DNA of 64,000 nt, taken from NCBI RefSeq assembly GCF_042429435.1, contig NZ_JBHMAF010000028.1; one strand, given 5' to 3'. Below the pieces are notes generated by a model. It did not search any database, was not told the DNA's origin, and saw only the letters and a program-made list of their open reading frames with translations. A program made the translations under genes and the position numbers. Position 1 is the stretch's first letter. Each line of letters begins with the position of its first letter. This document shows positions 54,420 to 62,350 of this stretch, piece after piece. Source of the DNA: Ectobacillus funiculus. GTDB lineage: Bacteria; Bacillota; Bacilli; Bacillales; Bacillaceae_G.

Positions 54420-54782
54420 TTATTTCTCATTTTGCAATGCATCATAGCCTTCTTCACCTGTACGAATTTTAATCGCATTGGATAGTTCGTATATAAAAAT
54501 TTTACCATCTCCAGCTTTCCCAGTTCTTAGCACACGCTGTGCTGTATCAATTACATCCTGAACGGGCACTTTTGCGACTACAATTTCAATTTTAATGCGC
54601 TCATGCATATTAAATGTGCGTCTTACACCTCGATATACTTCTGTAAATCCTTTTTGCAGACCGCAGCCTAATACGTTACTAACAGTTAGACCACTTACTC
54701 CAATTTTAGATAATTGGTCTTTTAATTCATCGAACTTCTCCGGGCGTGTAATAATCTCGATTTTCGTTAATTTTTGGCTCAT
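54420..54782 (-). CDS. glnK: GlnK, PII nitrogen regulator
   Basis: 120-aa PII protein: KIEIITRPEKFDELKDQLSK, the T-loop region GLQKGFTEVYRGVRRTFNMH and the B-loop RVLRTGKAGDGKIFIYEL. The uridylylation tyrosine of enteric PII is replaced (Arg at the aligned place), as in other Bacilli. It binds AmtB and TnrA. AAGGAGAG precedes the ATG, 15 nt after amtB. Confidence 0.93.
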   Translation of the reverse strand: MSQKLTKIEIITRPEKFDELKDQLSKIGVSGLTVSNVLGCGLQKGFTEVYRGVRRTFNMHERIKIEIVVAKVPVQDVIDTAQRVLRTGKAGDGKIFIYELSNAIKIRTGEEGYDALQNEK

Positions 54783-54797
54783 ATGCGCATTCTCTCC

Positions 54798-56015
54798 TTA
54801 TAAACTCTCGTGATAAGCTTTTTCACCGTGCATCGTAATGTCAAGACCAAGTGACTCTTCTTCGTCATTAGCACGTACTTTCATAAACAGTCCGATTACT
54901 TTCACGATTAAGAAGGTAGCAATTGCAGCAAAGGCATAAGTTGCACAAATTGCGATAAGCTGTTTCCCTAATAAAGCAGCCCCACCGTAGAATAATCCGT
55001 TTGCGCCAGCTTCATTTACAGATGTTGTTGCAAATAATCCAGTAGCAATTCCGCCCCATGTTCCGCCGATACCGTGGCAGCCGAATGCATCAAGCGCATC
55101 GTCATAGCCAAGCTTACGCTTTAGGAAGAATACTGCAAAGTAGCAAATCGCTCCGCCAAGTAATCCAATTACAAGAGAAGCTAGAGGAGTTACAAATCCA
55201 CAAGCTGGTGTAATAGCAACAAGACCAGAGACAGCACCGCTTACCGCGCCAAGGACAGTTGGCTTCTTACTAATGATCCATTCGCATACAACCCAACCGA
55301 TAGCAGCCATTGCCGTTGCAGTATTTGTGTTAATAAATGCTGTTAATGCAACATCATTTAGAGTTAAAGCACTGCCGACGTTAAAGCCGAACCAACCGAA
55401 CCATAATAATCCTGCTCCTAACACTGTGAATGGTAAATGGTGAGGAGCCACTGAAGCCGCATCTTTTCTTTTGCCAAGAACAATAGCAAGAACAAGACCA
55501 GAGACACCGGATGTAATGTGAACAACGTTTCCTCCTGCGAAATCAAGTGCGCCAAGCTCTCTTAACCAGCCGCCTACACCCCATACCCAGTGAGCAACCG
55601 GATCATACACGAAAGTCGTCCAAACAAGCATGAAAACAATGAATGCAGAAAATCTCATACGCTCCGCGAATGCTCCGGAAATTAATGCTGGTGTAAGGAT
55701 TGCGAACATCATTTGGAACATCATAAATAGGTTGTGAGGAACTGTTGCGCTGTAGTCAGCGTTTGGTTTAAAGGTAACGCCTTTTAGGCCAACCCAATCC
55801 AGACTGCCGATTAATCCATGCCAACTTGGGCCGAAAGCTAGTGAATAACCGATTAAAATCCATTGAACAGATACAATTGCCATCGCTGAGTAGCTATGCA
55901 TTGTTGTACTAAGCACGTTCTTGCTTCGTACCATTCCTCCATAAAACAGCGCAAGTGCTGGTGTCATTAGCATGACCATTACTGTGGCTAGAAACAGAAA
56001 TACTGTATCCCCCAT
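54798..56015 (-). CDS. amtB: AmtB (NrgA), ammonium transporter
   Basis: 405 aa with 11 helices. Ammonium-pore motifs are LALFYGGMVRSKNVLSTTMHSYS, DFAGGNVVHITSGVSGLVLA with the first pore His, and the second pore His in DALDAFGCHGIGGTWGGIATG. It imports ammonium under nitrogen limitation. The start at 56015 has GGAAGGA 6 nt upstream; ATG 56030 is also possible. Forms the nrgAB-type operon with glnK behind a TnrA box. Confidence 0.93.
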   Translation of the reverse strand: MGDTVFLFLATVMVMLMTPALALFYGGMVRSKNVLSTTMHSYSAMAIVSVQWILIGYSLAFGPSWHGLIGSLDWVGLKGVTFKPNADYSATVPHNLFMMFQMMFAILTPALISGAFAERMRFSAFIVFMLVWTTFVYDPVAHWVWGVGGWLRELGALDFAGGNVVHITSGVSGLVLAIVLGKRKDAASVAPHHLPFTVLGAGLLWFGWFGFNVGSALTLNDVALTAFINTNTATAMAAIGWVVCEWIISKKPTVLGAVSGAVSGLVAITPACGFVTPLASLVIGLLGGAICYFAVFFLKRKLGYDDALDAFGCHGIGGTWGGIATGLFATTSVNEAGANGLFYGGAALLGKQLIAICATYAFAAIATFLIVKVIGLFMKVRANDEEESLGLDITMHGEKAYHESL

Positions 56016-56096
56016 GTTGATTCCTTCCATCTGTAATTCCCCCATTTCATGAATTTGTAACAATAAAGTTTCTGACTGTAGAGGAACAATCCCTAA

Positions 56097-56113
56097 TGTC
56101 AGTTTTTATTACA
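56097..56113 (-). promoter_or_regulatory. TnrA box upstream of amtB-glnK
   Basis: TGTCAGTTTTTATTACA matches the TnrA/GlnR consensus TGTNAN7TNACA exactly. In B. subtilis TnrA activates nrgAB from such a site. In 56114-56388 I see nothing else. Confidence 0.85.
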
Positions 56114-56388
56114 ATGTATGTTATGTTTTATACTATATTCAATTTTTCGGGAAATGGCAAGAGGAAATCTAATAAAAAATTCAAACAATTTTGAGGTTTA
56201 TGTAAGCTTTCGTATTTCGTTGTGATAAAATCTAACATGTTAGCGGTTTCATTGTGAAGCGTATGACGATAAGGGTCTGTATTTGTTTGATTGATTAGCT
56301 GTAAAAATAACATGTGAACGATATTAAGTGTGTCAAAGGAGATTTATAATAGAGAGTATACATTGAGAAAAGCTTATTGGATGATGTG

Positions 56389-56881
56389 ATGAATAGGATA
56401 ACATTTCAGATTCCTCCATTTCCTGTTTTCATTAAGACAGGAAATGGAGGATGCTATTTCTATTGAAGAGAAGCTCAAGCAGCTGCTTCATTTTTACCAG
56501 GTACTTATTTTTCTTCAAAAGGAGGCGTTTGCAATACCGGGTGCAGCAGAAAAAGTCTGCGAGCAAGCGGTAGCATATATCCAGTGTTATTATAATCGGC
56601 AGCTTAAGATGACTGATATTGCGCAAGAGCTGCATTATCACGCAGATTATTTAACACACTGTATGCAAAAAACGATGGGGGTAGGCCCGCTTCAATATTT
56701 AAATGAAGTAAGGCTGCAAAAAGCAAAGCCGCTTCTGGCAGCAACAACGGAAAAGATCAAAATAATTTCCCAGCAGGTAGGCATTCAAGATGAGATGTAC
56801 TTTTCCAGATTGTTTCGTAAACGAGAAGGAATTAGCCCTCAGGAATATCGAAGGATGATGCAACGGGATATTGTAAGGTAG
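56389..56881 (+). pseudogene. AraC-family regulator with internal deletion/frameshift
   Basis: From ATG 56389 the frame reads MNRITFQIPPFPVFIKTGNG, a typical start of an AraC regulator's cupin domain, then stops after 23 codons. In another frame, from about 56444, 145 codons encode the rest: a complete double HTH (MTDIAQELHYHADYLTHCMQ ... VGIQDEMYFSRLFRKREGIS). Most of the effector domain is missing and the two parts are out of frame. The HTH part alone could start at ATG 56444, but that lies inside a 14-bp palindrome and lacks a good ribosome site. Confidence 0.7.
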
Positions 56882-57006
56882 GCGAATAAGAGATTGACAA
56901 AGTATGCAGAGAATTTTGTGCGGATTATGTCTGTAATTGGTATACTATTCTTATCATTGTAAAATATTCCATTCTCGGTCTAACGGCTGAAGAATAAGAG
57001 TAGTGA

Positions 57007-57026
57007 GGGGGAGGGGGCGGGGGCGG
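57007..57026 (+). promoter_or_regulatory. G-rich tract overlapping the GH13 ribosome site
   Basis: Three runs of five G plus GG separated by single A or C, ending 3 nt before the ATG. It acts as a Shine-Dalgarno region and could fold as a G-quadruplex. Unusual in AT-rich intergenic DNA. Confidence 0.6.
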
Positions 57027-57028
57027 AG

Positions 57029-58567
57029 ATGAGCAAACAGGTGATCGCAACACTAGTGCTAATCCCGTTTCTTCTTTTTTATGGGCTGTTTTTTTCTTGT
57101 GTGCAAGCAGCTGGTGAAAAAGAAGAGAGAAGCTGGCAAGATGAAGCGATTTATTTTATGATGGTTGACAGATTCAACAATGGGGATTCAAAAAATGATA
57201 AGGATGTAAACACAACAGATTTACAAGCCTACAATGGAGGGGACTTAAAGGGGATTACCAAGCAGCTTGATTATATCCAAGATATGGGCTTTACTGCCAT
57301 TTTGCTTACTCCTGTTGTTGATAATGAGGAAGATGGATATCACGGCTATTGGACAAAGGATTTTTACAAGGTAGAAGAGCATTTTGGCTCCATGGCGGAT
57401 ATGAAGGAACTTGTAAAAGAAGCCCATAAGCGTGATATGAAGGTAATTCTTGATTTTGTTGCCGGTTATACTGGAAGCAAGAATCCTTGGCTCTTTGATA
57501 AGCAAAAACAAGGGTGGTATCAGCAAGAGCAGGGGGAGAATGAGCAAATACAAATAATAGAAGAAAGTCCACTAGCTGGACTGCCGCATTTGAATTTTGA
57601 AAATAAAGAGGTGCGAAAGTTTCTCATTAATAATGCGAAATGGTGGGTTCAGCAAACAGATATCGACGGTTTTCGTTTGGAAGATATGCAATCTGTCCCG
57701 AAGGACTTTTGGGGTGAGTTCGTTCGCGGAGTAAAAGCAGTAAAGCAAGACTTTTTCTTTATTGGCGATGTATCTGCTGTGGATGCAAGCAGTGTAGCGG
57801 AATATCAGAACATGGGGATAGGTAGCTTTTTGAACATTTCATCCTATAAGAACATGACGAAGGTGTTCAGTCAAACGGGCCAATCTCCGAATGAATTATA
57901 CAAAGATTGGAAGAGTGACCAAGTGGTATATCCAAACCCATACCTACTTGGAAATTTCCTTGATAATCAAAATACAAAACGGTTTACGCGCGTGGCTTTG
58001 GAAGAAAAGCAATATCCGCCAACACGTCTGCGTTTAGCGTTGGCTTATCTGTTTACATCACCAGGCATTCCTATTATGTACTATGGAACAGAAATTGCAC
58101 TAGATGGCGGGGATCCTCCTGATAATCGCCGTTTGATGGATTTTAAAACTGATGCTGATTTTTTAAAATATATTAGTAAATTAGGTGAATTGCGTAAGCA
58201 GCTCCCGTCGCTGCGTCGCGGTACATTTGAAATGGTGTATGACAAGGGTGGCATGAGTGTATTCAAGCGAACGTATCAAGAGGAAACGACCATCATTGCT
58301 TTGAATAATACGAAAAAGACGCAAAAGGTCCACCTTACACGAGAACAGCTAGATACGAATAAGGAACTGCATGGATTAATGGAGGAAGATATCATTCGCC
58401 CGGCGAAGGATGGCTACTATCTTGTATTGGACCGCGAAACGGCAAATGTGTATGCGCTTGCGGAGAAAACAGGACTGAATATTCCGTTTATCTCTGTGCT
58501 GGTTGGCATAAATGTGTTGTTCGTGATATTTCTCATCCTTGTAAGAAGGAGAAGAAAGAAGTCCTAG
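57029..58567 (+). CDS. Membrane-anchored GH13 alpha-amylase-like protein, catalytic residues substituted
   Basis: 512 aa. Signal peptide (about 1-28), GH13 (beta/alpha)8 barrel from EAIYFMMVDRFNNGD, a beta domain (about 400-475), then a C-terminal helix (about 484-505) and RRRRKKS, so it is anchored outside the membrane. The overall sequence follows the alpha-amylases of the B. cereus group. But the nucleophile in DGFRLD is Glu (GFRLED, E218), the acid/base in GEV is Asp (GDV, D247), DNHD is DNQN (Q314, N315), and region I NH is GY (146-147). Probably inactive, perhaps a binding protein or sensor. Confidence 0.85.
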   Translation: MSKQVIATLVLIPFLLFYGLFFSCVQAAGEKEERSWQDEAIYFMMVDRFNNGDSKNDKDVNTTDLQAYNGGDLKGITKQLDYIQDMGFTAILLTPVVDNEEDGYHGYWTKDFYKVEEHFGSMADMKELVKEAHKRDMKVILDFVAGYTGSKNPWLFDKQKQGWYQQEQGENEQIQIIEESPLAGLPHLNFENKEVRKFLINNAKWWVQQTDIDGFRLEDMQSVPKDFWGEFVRGVKAVKQDFFFIGDVSAVDASSVAEYQNMGIGSFLNISSYKNMTKVFSQTGQSPNELYKDWKSDQVVYPNPYLLGNFLDNQNTKRFTRVALEEKQYPPTRLRLALAYLFTSPGIPIMYYGTEIALDGGDPPDNRRLMDFKTDADFLKYISKLGELRKQLPSLRRGTFEMVYDKGGMSVFKRTYQEETTIIALNNTKKTQKVHLTREQLDTNKELHGLMEEDIIRPAKDGYYLVLDRETANVYALAEKTGLNIPFISVLVGINVLFVIFLILVRRRRKKS

Positions 58568-58735
58568 CATCAAAATGGTATAGGTAAAAAGTACTGCTTT
58601 TCTCATAGAAATGGACAAGAAGTTGTTAATATTAATGGTATAATAAGAAAAGCGGACAAGGCCCGTCTTTTATGGAAGTGTAGGGGTGAGCCGGAATAAA
58701 AGGCGCTTTTTGCCTTTTGCGGAGGTTCAGCCCGG

Positions 58736-58765
58736 AGTCTGCCATTTTGGACCTTGGGAGCTAGA
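58736..58765. repeat. 30-bp repeat, copy 2
   Basis: Identical to 20047-20076. Here it runs directly into CATCACCCCG and dispersed repeat R6. Confidence 0.7.
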
Positions 58766-58780
58766 CATCACCCCGAAAAG

Positions 58781-58849
58781 TTATACTTTATTCCTAAAAT
58801 TTCTCACTACGTCGAATAGTCAAATTTATACTCTCTTAAAGTGTGAAAC
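58781..58849 (-). repeat. Dispersed intergenic repeat, copy R6 (shortened)
   Basis: TTATACTTTATTCCTAAAAT, then TTCTCACTACGTCGAATAGTC, AAATTTATACTCTCTTAAAG. The CTCTGTCTTCGCC half is missing. Confidence 0.7.
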
Positions 58850-58873
58850 AAACAACAAGAAAGGATGGTGTGA

Positions 58874-59902
58874 ATGGTCGTTACGATTAAGGATGTGGCG
58901 AAAAAAGCTAATGTCGCACCATCCACAGTATCCCGCGTCATTGCCGACAGTTCTCGTATAAGTGAAAAAACAAAAAAACGTGTTCGTAAAATTATGGATG
59001 AGCTTGGTTACCATCCAAATATGAATGCGCGCAGTCTCGCAAATCAAACGACACAAGCGATTGGTCTCGTTATGCCAAGTTCTGCTGGGAAGGCATTTCA
59101 AAATCCGTTTTTTCCAGAAGTTATACGAGGAATCAGCTCTTTTTCTCATATAAAGGGTTACTCTCTTTATATGTCTACCGGAGAAACAGAGCAGGAGATT
59201 TATGAAGGTGTTGTAAAGATGGTGCAGGGAAGACGAGTGGATGGCATTGTTTTGTTGTATTCACGTATTGATGACCCTGTTATTCAATATTTAATTGAGC
59301 AACAATTTCCTTTCGTGTTGATTGGCAAGCCGCATCAATCTACCGGGGAAGTGACGTATATAGATAATGATAATTACTTGGCCGGACGTGAGCTTACAGA
59401 GTATTTTATTTCCCTCGGTCATAAACGCTTGGCGTTTATTGGGGGAAGTCCAGATTTAATGGTAACGAAGGAACGTCTTGCTGGTTTTAAAGAAGCGTTA
59501 AAGCTAGCAGATCTCCCTATGTCGGATGACTATATTGTCTATATGGAGTTTTTGCGTGAAGGCGGCGAGCGGGCGGTGGAGCAGCTTCTTTCCTTGGAAC
59601 AGCCTCCAAGTGCTATTATTGTTACTGATGATCTAATGGCGCTTGGTGTTTTAAGTACATTGACAGAAAAAGGGTATGCTGTTCCAGATCGTATCTCGGT
59701 AGCAAGCTTTAATAATGTTATTTTTTCCGAAATTTCTTGTCCGCCGTTAACATCTGTGGATGTGCGTATCTTTCAGCTTGGGTATGAGGCTGCGAAAAGC
59801 TTAGTGGAAAAAATCGAGTCACCAGAACTGCCACCAAAAAGTATTCTTGTGCCGTATAAAATTGTCAAACGGCAATCCTGTAAGGAATATTTAGAAGGTT
59901 AG
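58874..59902 (+). CDS. LacI-family transcriptional regulator (MalR-like)
   Basis: 342 aa. The N-terminal LacI HTH has TIKDVAKKANVAPSTVSRVI, the hinge helix MNARSLANQTT, and the periplasmic-binding-like domain has FFPEVIRGISS, GRRVDGIVLLYS and TDDLMALGVLSTL. Pattern and place behind an amylase-like gene suggest a maltose/starch regulator of the MalR group. AAGGATGGTG precedes the ATG. Confidence 0.85.
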   Translation: MVVTIKDVAKKANVAPSTVSRVIADSSRISEKTKKRVRKIMDELGYHPNMNARSLANQTTQAIGLVMPSSAGKAFQNPFFPEVIRGISSFSHIKGYSLYMSTGETEQEIYEGVVKMVQGRRVDGIVLLYSRIDDPVIQYLIEQQFPFVLIGKPHQSTGEVTYIDNDNYLAGRELTEYFISLGHKRLAFIGGSPDLMVTKERLAGFKEALKLADLPMSDDYIVYMEFLREGGERAVEQLLSLEQPPSAIIVTDDLMALGVLSTLTEKGYAVPDRISVASFNNVIFSEISCPPLTSVDVRIFQLGYEAAKSLVEKIESPELPPKSILVPYKIVKRQSCKEYLEG

Positions 59903-59967
59903 CTATCTGTGTTTGAGCTAGCAGATATATACAAAAATTCAATTGGAGCAGAAGGGGAATAGAAGAG

Positions 59968-59996
59968 AAAAGCAGACTTTAGTTGTCTGCTTTTTC
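59968..59996 (+). terminator. Terminator after the MalR-like gene
   Basis: AAAGCAGAC/GTCTGCTTT with T run. A second, weaker hairpin follows at about 60094-60124. Confidence 0.8.
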
Positions 59997-60155
59997 TTAT
60001 ATACAGGGATGAATAAAAGAAGAAGAGTGCTTGAATGGACTGAATGTTATTTGGGGAGAGCCAAAAATGACGTCAGGGATATAAGAGGTTTTAAAAGGAA
60101 CAGGGATAATCTCTGTTTCTTTTTTGATAGGTTTCAATCCGCTTAATAAATATAC

Positions 60156-60169
60156 CGAAAGCGCTTTTT
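60156..60169. promoter_or_regulatory. LacI-type operator / cre-like site
   Basis: CGAAAGCGCTTTTT, same core as the boxes at 61011 and 62309. Confidence 0.45.
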
Positions 60170-60276
60170 GTTATGATATAGTACTAAAAACCTAGTTTAA
60201 GCCAGAGGATTATGAGGTTATATTCAACAGTAAGAGCTCCTGGATGCTTTTGGTAAGGGATTTTTGATTATCATTT

Positions 60277-60395
60277 ATATTGTAAGAAAGTATAAATTCC
60301 TAGCTGGAAGTTCATTCGACATAGTGGGGAATTTTAGGGGTACAGTATAAGGGCAACTACGCCTCTGTCTTCGCCAAAGAGCAGGGGGCGCTAGC
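60277..60395 (+). repeat. Dispersed intergenic repeat, copy R7
   Basis: Forward copy, TTGTAAGAAAGTATAAATTC ... CATTCGACATAGTGGGGAAT ... ACTACGCCTCTGTCTTCGCC. The terminator-like end is lost. In the rest of 60170-60613 no gene is seen. Confidence 0.75.
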
Positions 60396-60613
60396 TTTAT
60401 CGCAGATAACATTACAATTGGAGAACGAAATCAATTTCGGTGTGGAAGCCAGGGGAAATTAAAGGGAGTTCCTAAATATGGAATCACTGTTGAATGACTA
60501 ATGTGGGTACCGGAAAGCGGTTTAGGTAACATATAGCGAGAGGCTTTAACAAAATTTGTGCAAAAATAACAAAAAAATGAATGTTTTTTGTTAAAATTTA
60601 TGAATAAAGGTAT

Positions 60614-60661
60614 TGAAAGCGTTTTAAATGTGATATATAATCAAAAATGTAAAGCGCTTTA
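60614..60661 (+). promoter_or_regulatory. Pair of LacI-type operator sites
   Basis: TGAAAGCGTTTTAA (60614-60627, one mismatch to cre) and the perfect palindrome TAAAGCGCTTTA (60650-60661). A degenerate third (TTAAAGTGTTTTA) follows at 60675. Confidence 0.55.
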
Positions 60662-60743
60662 GGGATAACGTAGTTAAAGTGTTTTACATGATCTAGATTA
60701 TGAAGGGAAAGGGTGTGTTCAGGCTACAAAAGGAGCCAAGTTT

Positions 60744-61010
60744 ATGGTTTTTCATTTTAGAATGCTCGCTATTCTCATGCTGAAACCCTATCTTAAGGAA
60801 TCGGCTAGATATGCGGGACGAACGCCCAAAAGCAGGGATTCTGCGATGGCTGTGAAGTCCGAATGGATAGTTTTAGGGTCCTTACCATTGCTGCAGCAAA
60901 AGCTTATCGGAGCCAAGTTCTCCAATTCTATGATAAGAGCTAGAGTCATTTTGATAGCGAGTGATAAAGTACTTATAAAAATAGAAAAAATAGTAAAGCA
61001 ATCGAATTGA
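60744..61010 (+). CDS. Doubtful ORF (88 codons)
   Basis: AAAAGGAG lies 8 nt before the ATG and operator-like sites flank it, but the Ser/Lys/Ile-rich translation matches no family known to me and looks like non-coding sequence. It could be a remnant of a gene once controlled by the neighbouring LacI regulator. Weak. Confidence 0.25.
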   Translation: MVFHFRMLAILMLKPYLKESARYAGRTPKSRDSAMAVKSEWIVLGSLPLLQQKLIGAKFSNSMIRARVILIASDKVLIKIEKIVKQSN

Positions 61011-61024
61011 CGAAAGCGCTTTAG
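61011..61024 (+). promoter_or_regulatory. Operator upstream of the LacI-family gene
   Basis: CGAAAGCGCTTTAG, about 50 bp before the regulator start; probable autoregulation or CcpA site. Confidence 0.55.
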
Positions 61025-61072
61025 GTAAGGTAATCTAATTCTTAGACTGCATGATAGAAAGAAGTGTATAAA

Positions 61073-62071
61073 ATGAAAACAACCATCTATGATGTGGCAG
61101 AAAAGGCAGGTGTCTCCATATCTACTGTTTCAAAGGTCATGAATGACCAGCAAGTCGGGAAAAAATCAAAACAAAAGGTTTTGAAGGTTATGCAAGAGCT
61201 TAATTATAGACCGAGTGTTCTTGCGTCAGCCTTAACAGGAAAACGAACCTCCACTATTGGATTATTATTACCAGACTTGGCGAACCCTTTTGTTGCAGAA
61301 ATGGCGCGCAGAGTGGAAGATCGTGCACATGAATTTGGATTTAGCCTTGTTATTTGCAGCACGGATTTAAATCCAGAAAAGGAAGAACGCTCAGTGTCAT
61401 TACTGAGACAGAAAAGCGTTGATGGATTTATATTAGCTAGTGCCTTTAATAACAGGAGGGTTATTGCGGATTTAGTGGATGATAATGTCCCTGTCCTGCT
61501 CCTTTCTGAATCGCATCCTCAATTCGCGGTAAACAGCATTAATATTGATAATATCGTCGGAGGATATCAGGTAGCTTCTCACTTAGTTTCCCTGGGCCAT
61601 ACAAGAATTGCGGTGATTGGTGAGGATGCTACAAGTAGTCAACAACGTATTAATGGATATAAGCAGGCTTTTCAAGAGAGCGGCTTGACAGTGCATGAAG
61701 ATCTGATTGCTATCAGTGATTCAAGCGTAGAGCATGCGCAACGCTTGACAAAAGAATTATTGAATCATCCAAAGAAGCCTACTGCTATTATTGCTTGCAA
61801 TGATGTACTGGCAATTGCTGCGATTCTAGCTGCACGCGAAATAGGTTTAGACATTCCTAAGGATCTTTCGATTACTGGCTTCGATAATACATTATTATCA
61901 AAGAGCTGTGATCCTCCTCTAACAACAGTTGAGCAAGGTCTTGACAAAATGTGTGCTCAAGCAGTGGATCTATTAATAGAGGAGATTGAAGGGAAAAGCA
62001 CATCGAAACAGCGTATCCTTGTGTTGCCGCAGCTTGTTATTCGAAAATCAACCGCTTTTTGTCAGGATTAA
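61073..62071 (+). CDS. LacI-family transcriptional regulator (RbsR-like)
   Basis: 332 aa. HTH TIYDVAEKAGVSISTVSKVM, hinge RPSVLASALTGKRTSTIGLL, ligand domain LANPFVAEMARRVEDRAHEF, FILASAFNN and IACNDVLAIAAIL. Controls, most likely, the sugar ABC transporter that starts at 62351: both have the same GAAAGCGCTTTA box upstream. ATG 61073 preferred; an in-frame GTG lies at 61064. Ligand not known; ribose is one option. Confidence 0.88.
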   Translation: MKTTIYDVAEKAGVSISTVSKVMNDQQVGKKSKQKVLKVMQELNYRPSVLASALTGKRTSTIGLLLPDLANPFVAEMARRVEDRAHEFGFSLVICSTDLNPEKEERSVSLLRQKSVDGFILASAFNNRRVIADLVDDNVPVLLLSESHPQFAVNSINIDNIVGGYQVASHLVSLGHTRIAVIGEDATSSQQRINGYKQAFQESGLTVHEDLIAISDSSVEHAQRLTKELLNHPKKPTAIIACNDVLAIAAILAAREIGLDIPKDLSITGFDNTLLSKSCDPPLTTVEQGLDKMCAQAVDLLIEEIEGKSTSKQRILVLPQLVIRKSTAFCQD

Positions 62072-62151
62072 GACGGAAGTCCCATGTTTTACTTTCGAAG
62101 TAAGCGTTATCTTTTTTTGCTAAAACGCATTACATTTCAATTTCTATGAAA

Positions 62152-62184
62152 TGTAATCGATTACAACTTTTGTAATCGATTACA
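62152..62184. promoter_or_regulatory. Tandem perfect palindromes (cre/LacI-type)
   Basis: TGTAATCGATTACA occurs twice (62152-62165 and 62171-62184), start-to-start 19 bp. Both fit TGWAANCGNTNWCA exactly. An inverted repeat ATTACATTTCA/TGAAATGTAAT (62129-62156) abuts the first. Confidence 0.7.
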
Positions 62185-62308
62185 TAAATATATTATAGAT
62201 GAATAAAATCTAAGAAACATAGCAAAGCAGTTTTTCAAATCTTAGATTTTAGGTTGTATTCAGCTATTAAACAAGTGGTTTCTACTTTCGTTTCGGTAAA
62301 CCCAAAAA

Positions 62309-62322
62309 CGAAAGCGCTTTAT
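62309..62322 (+). promoter_or_regulatory. Operator in the transporter leader
   Basis: CGAAAGCGCTTTAT, 28 bp before the SBP start; matches the box upstream of the LacI regulator. Confidence 0.6.
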
Positions 62323-62350
62323 ATTAAAACACATACTAGGGGGACTTTTA

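Noticed and set aside
59943..60146. 67-codon ORF after the MalR-like gene
   Set aside because: It reads through two terminator hairpins and has an atypical composition.
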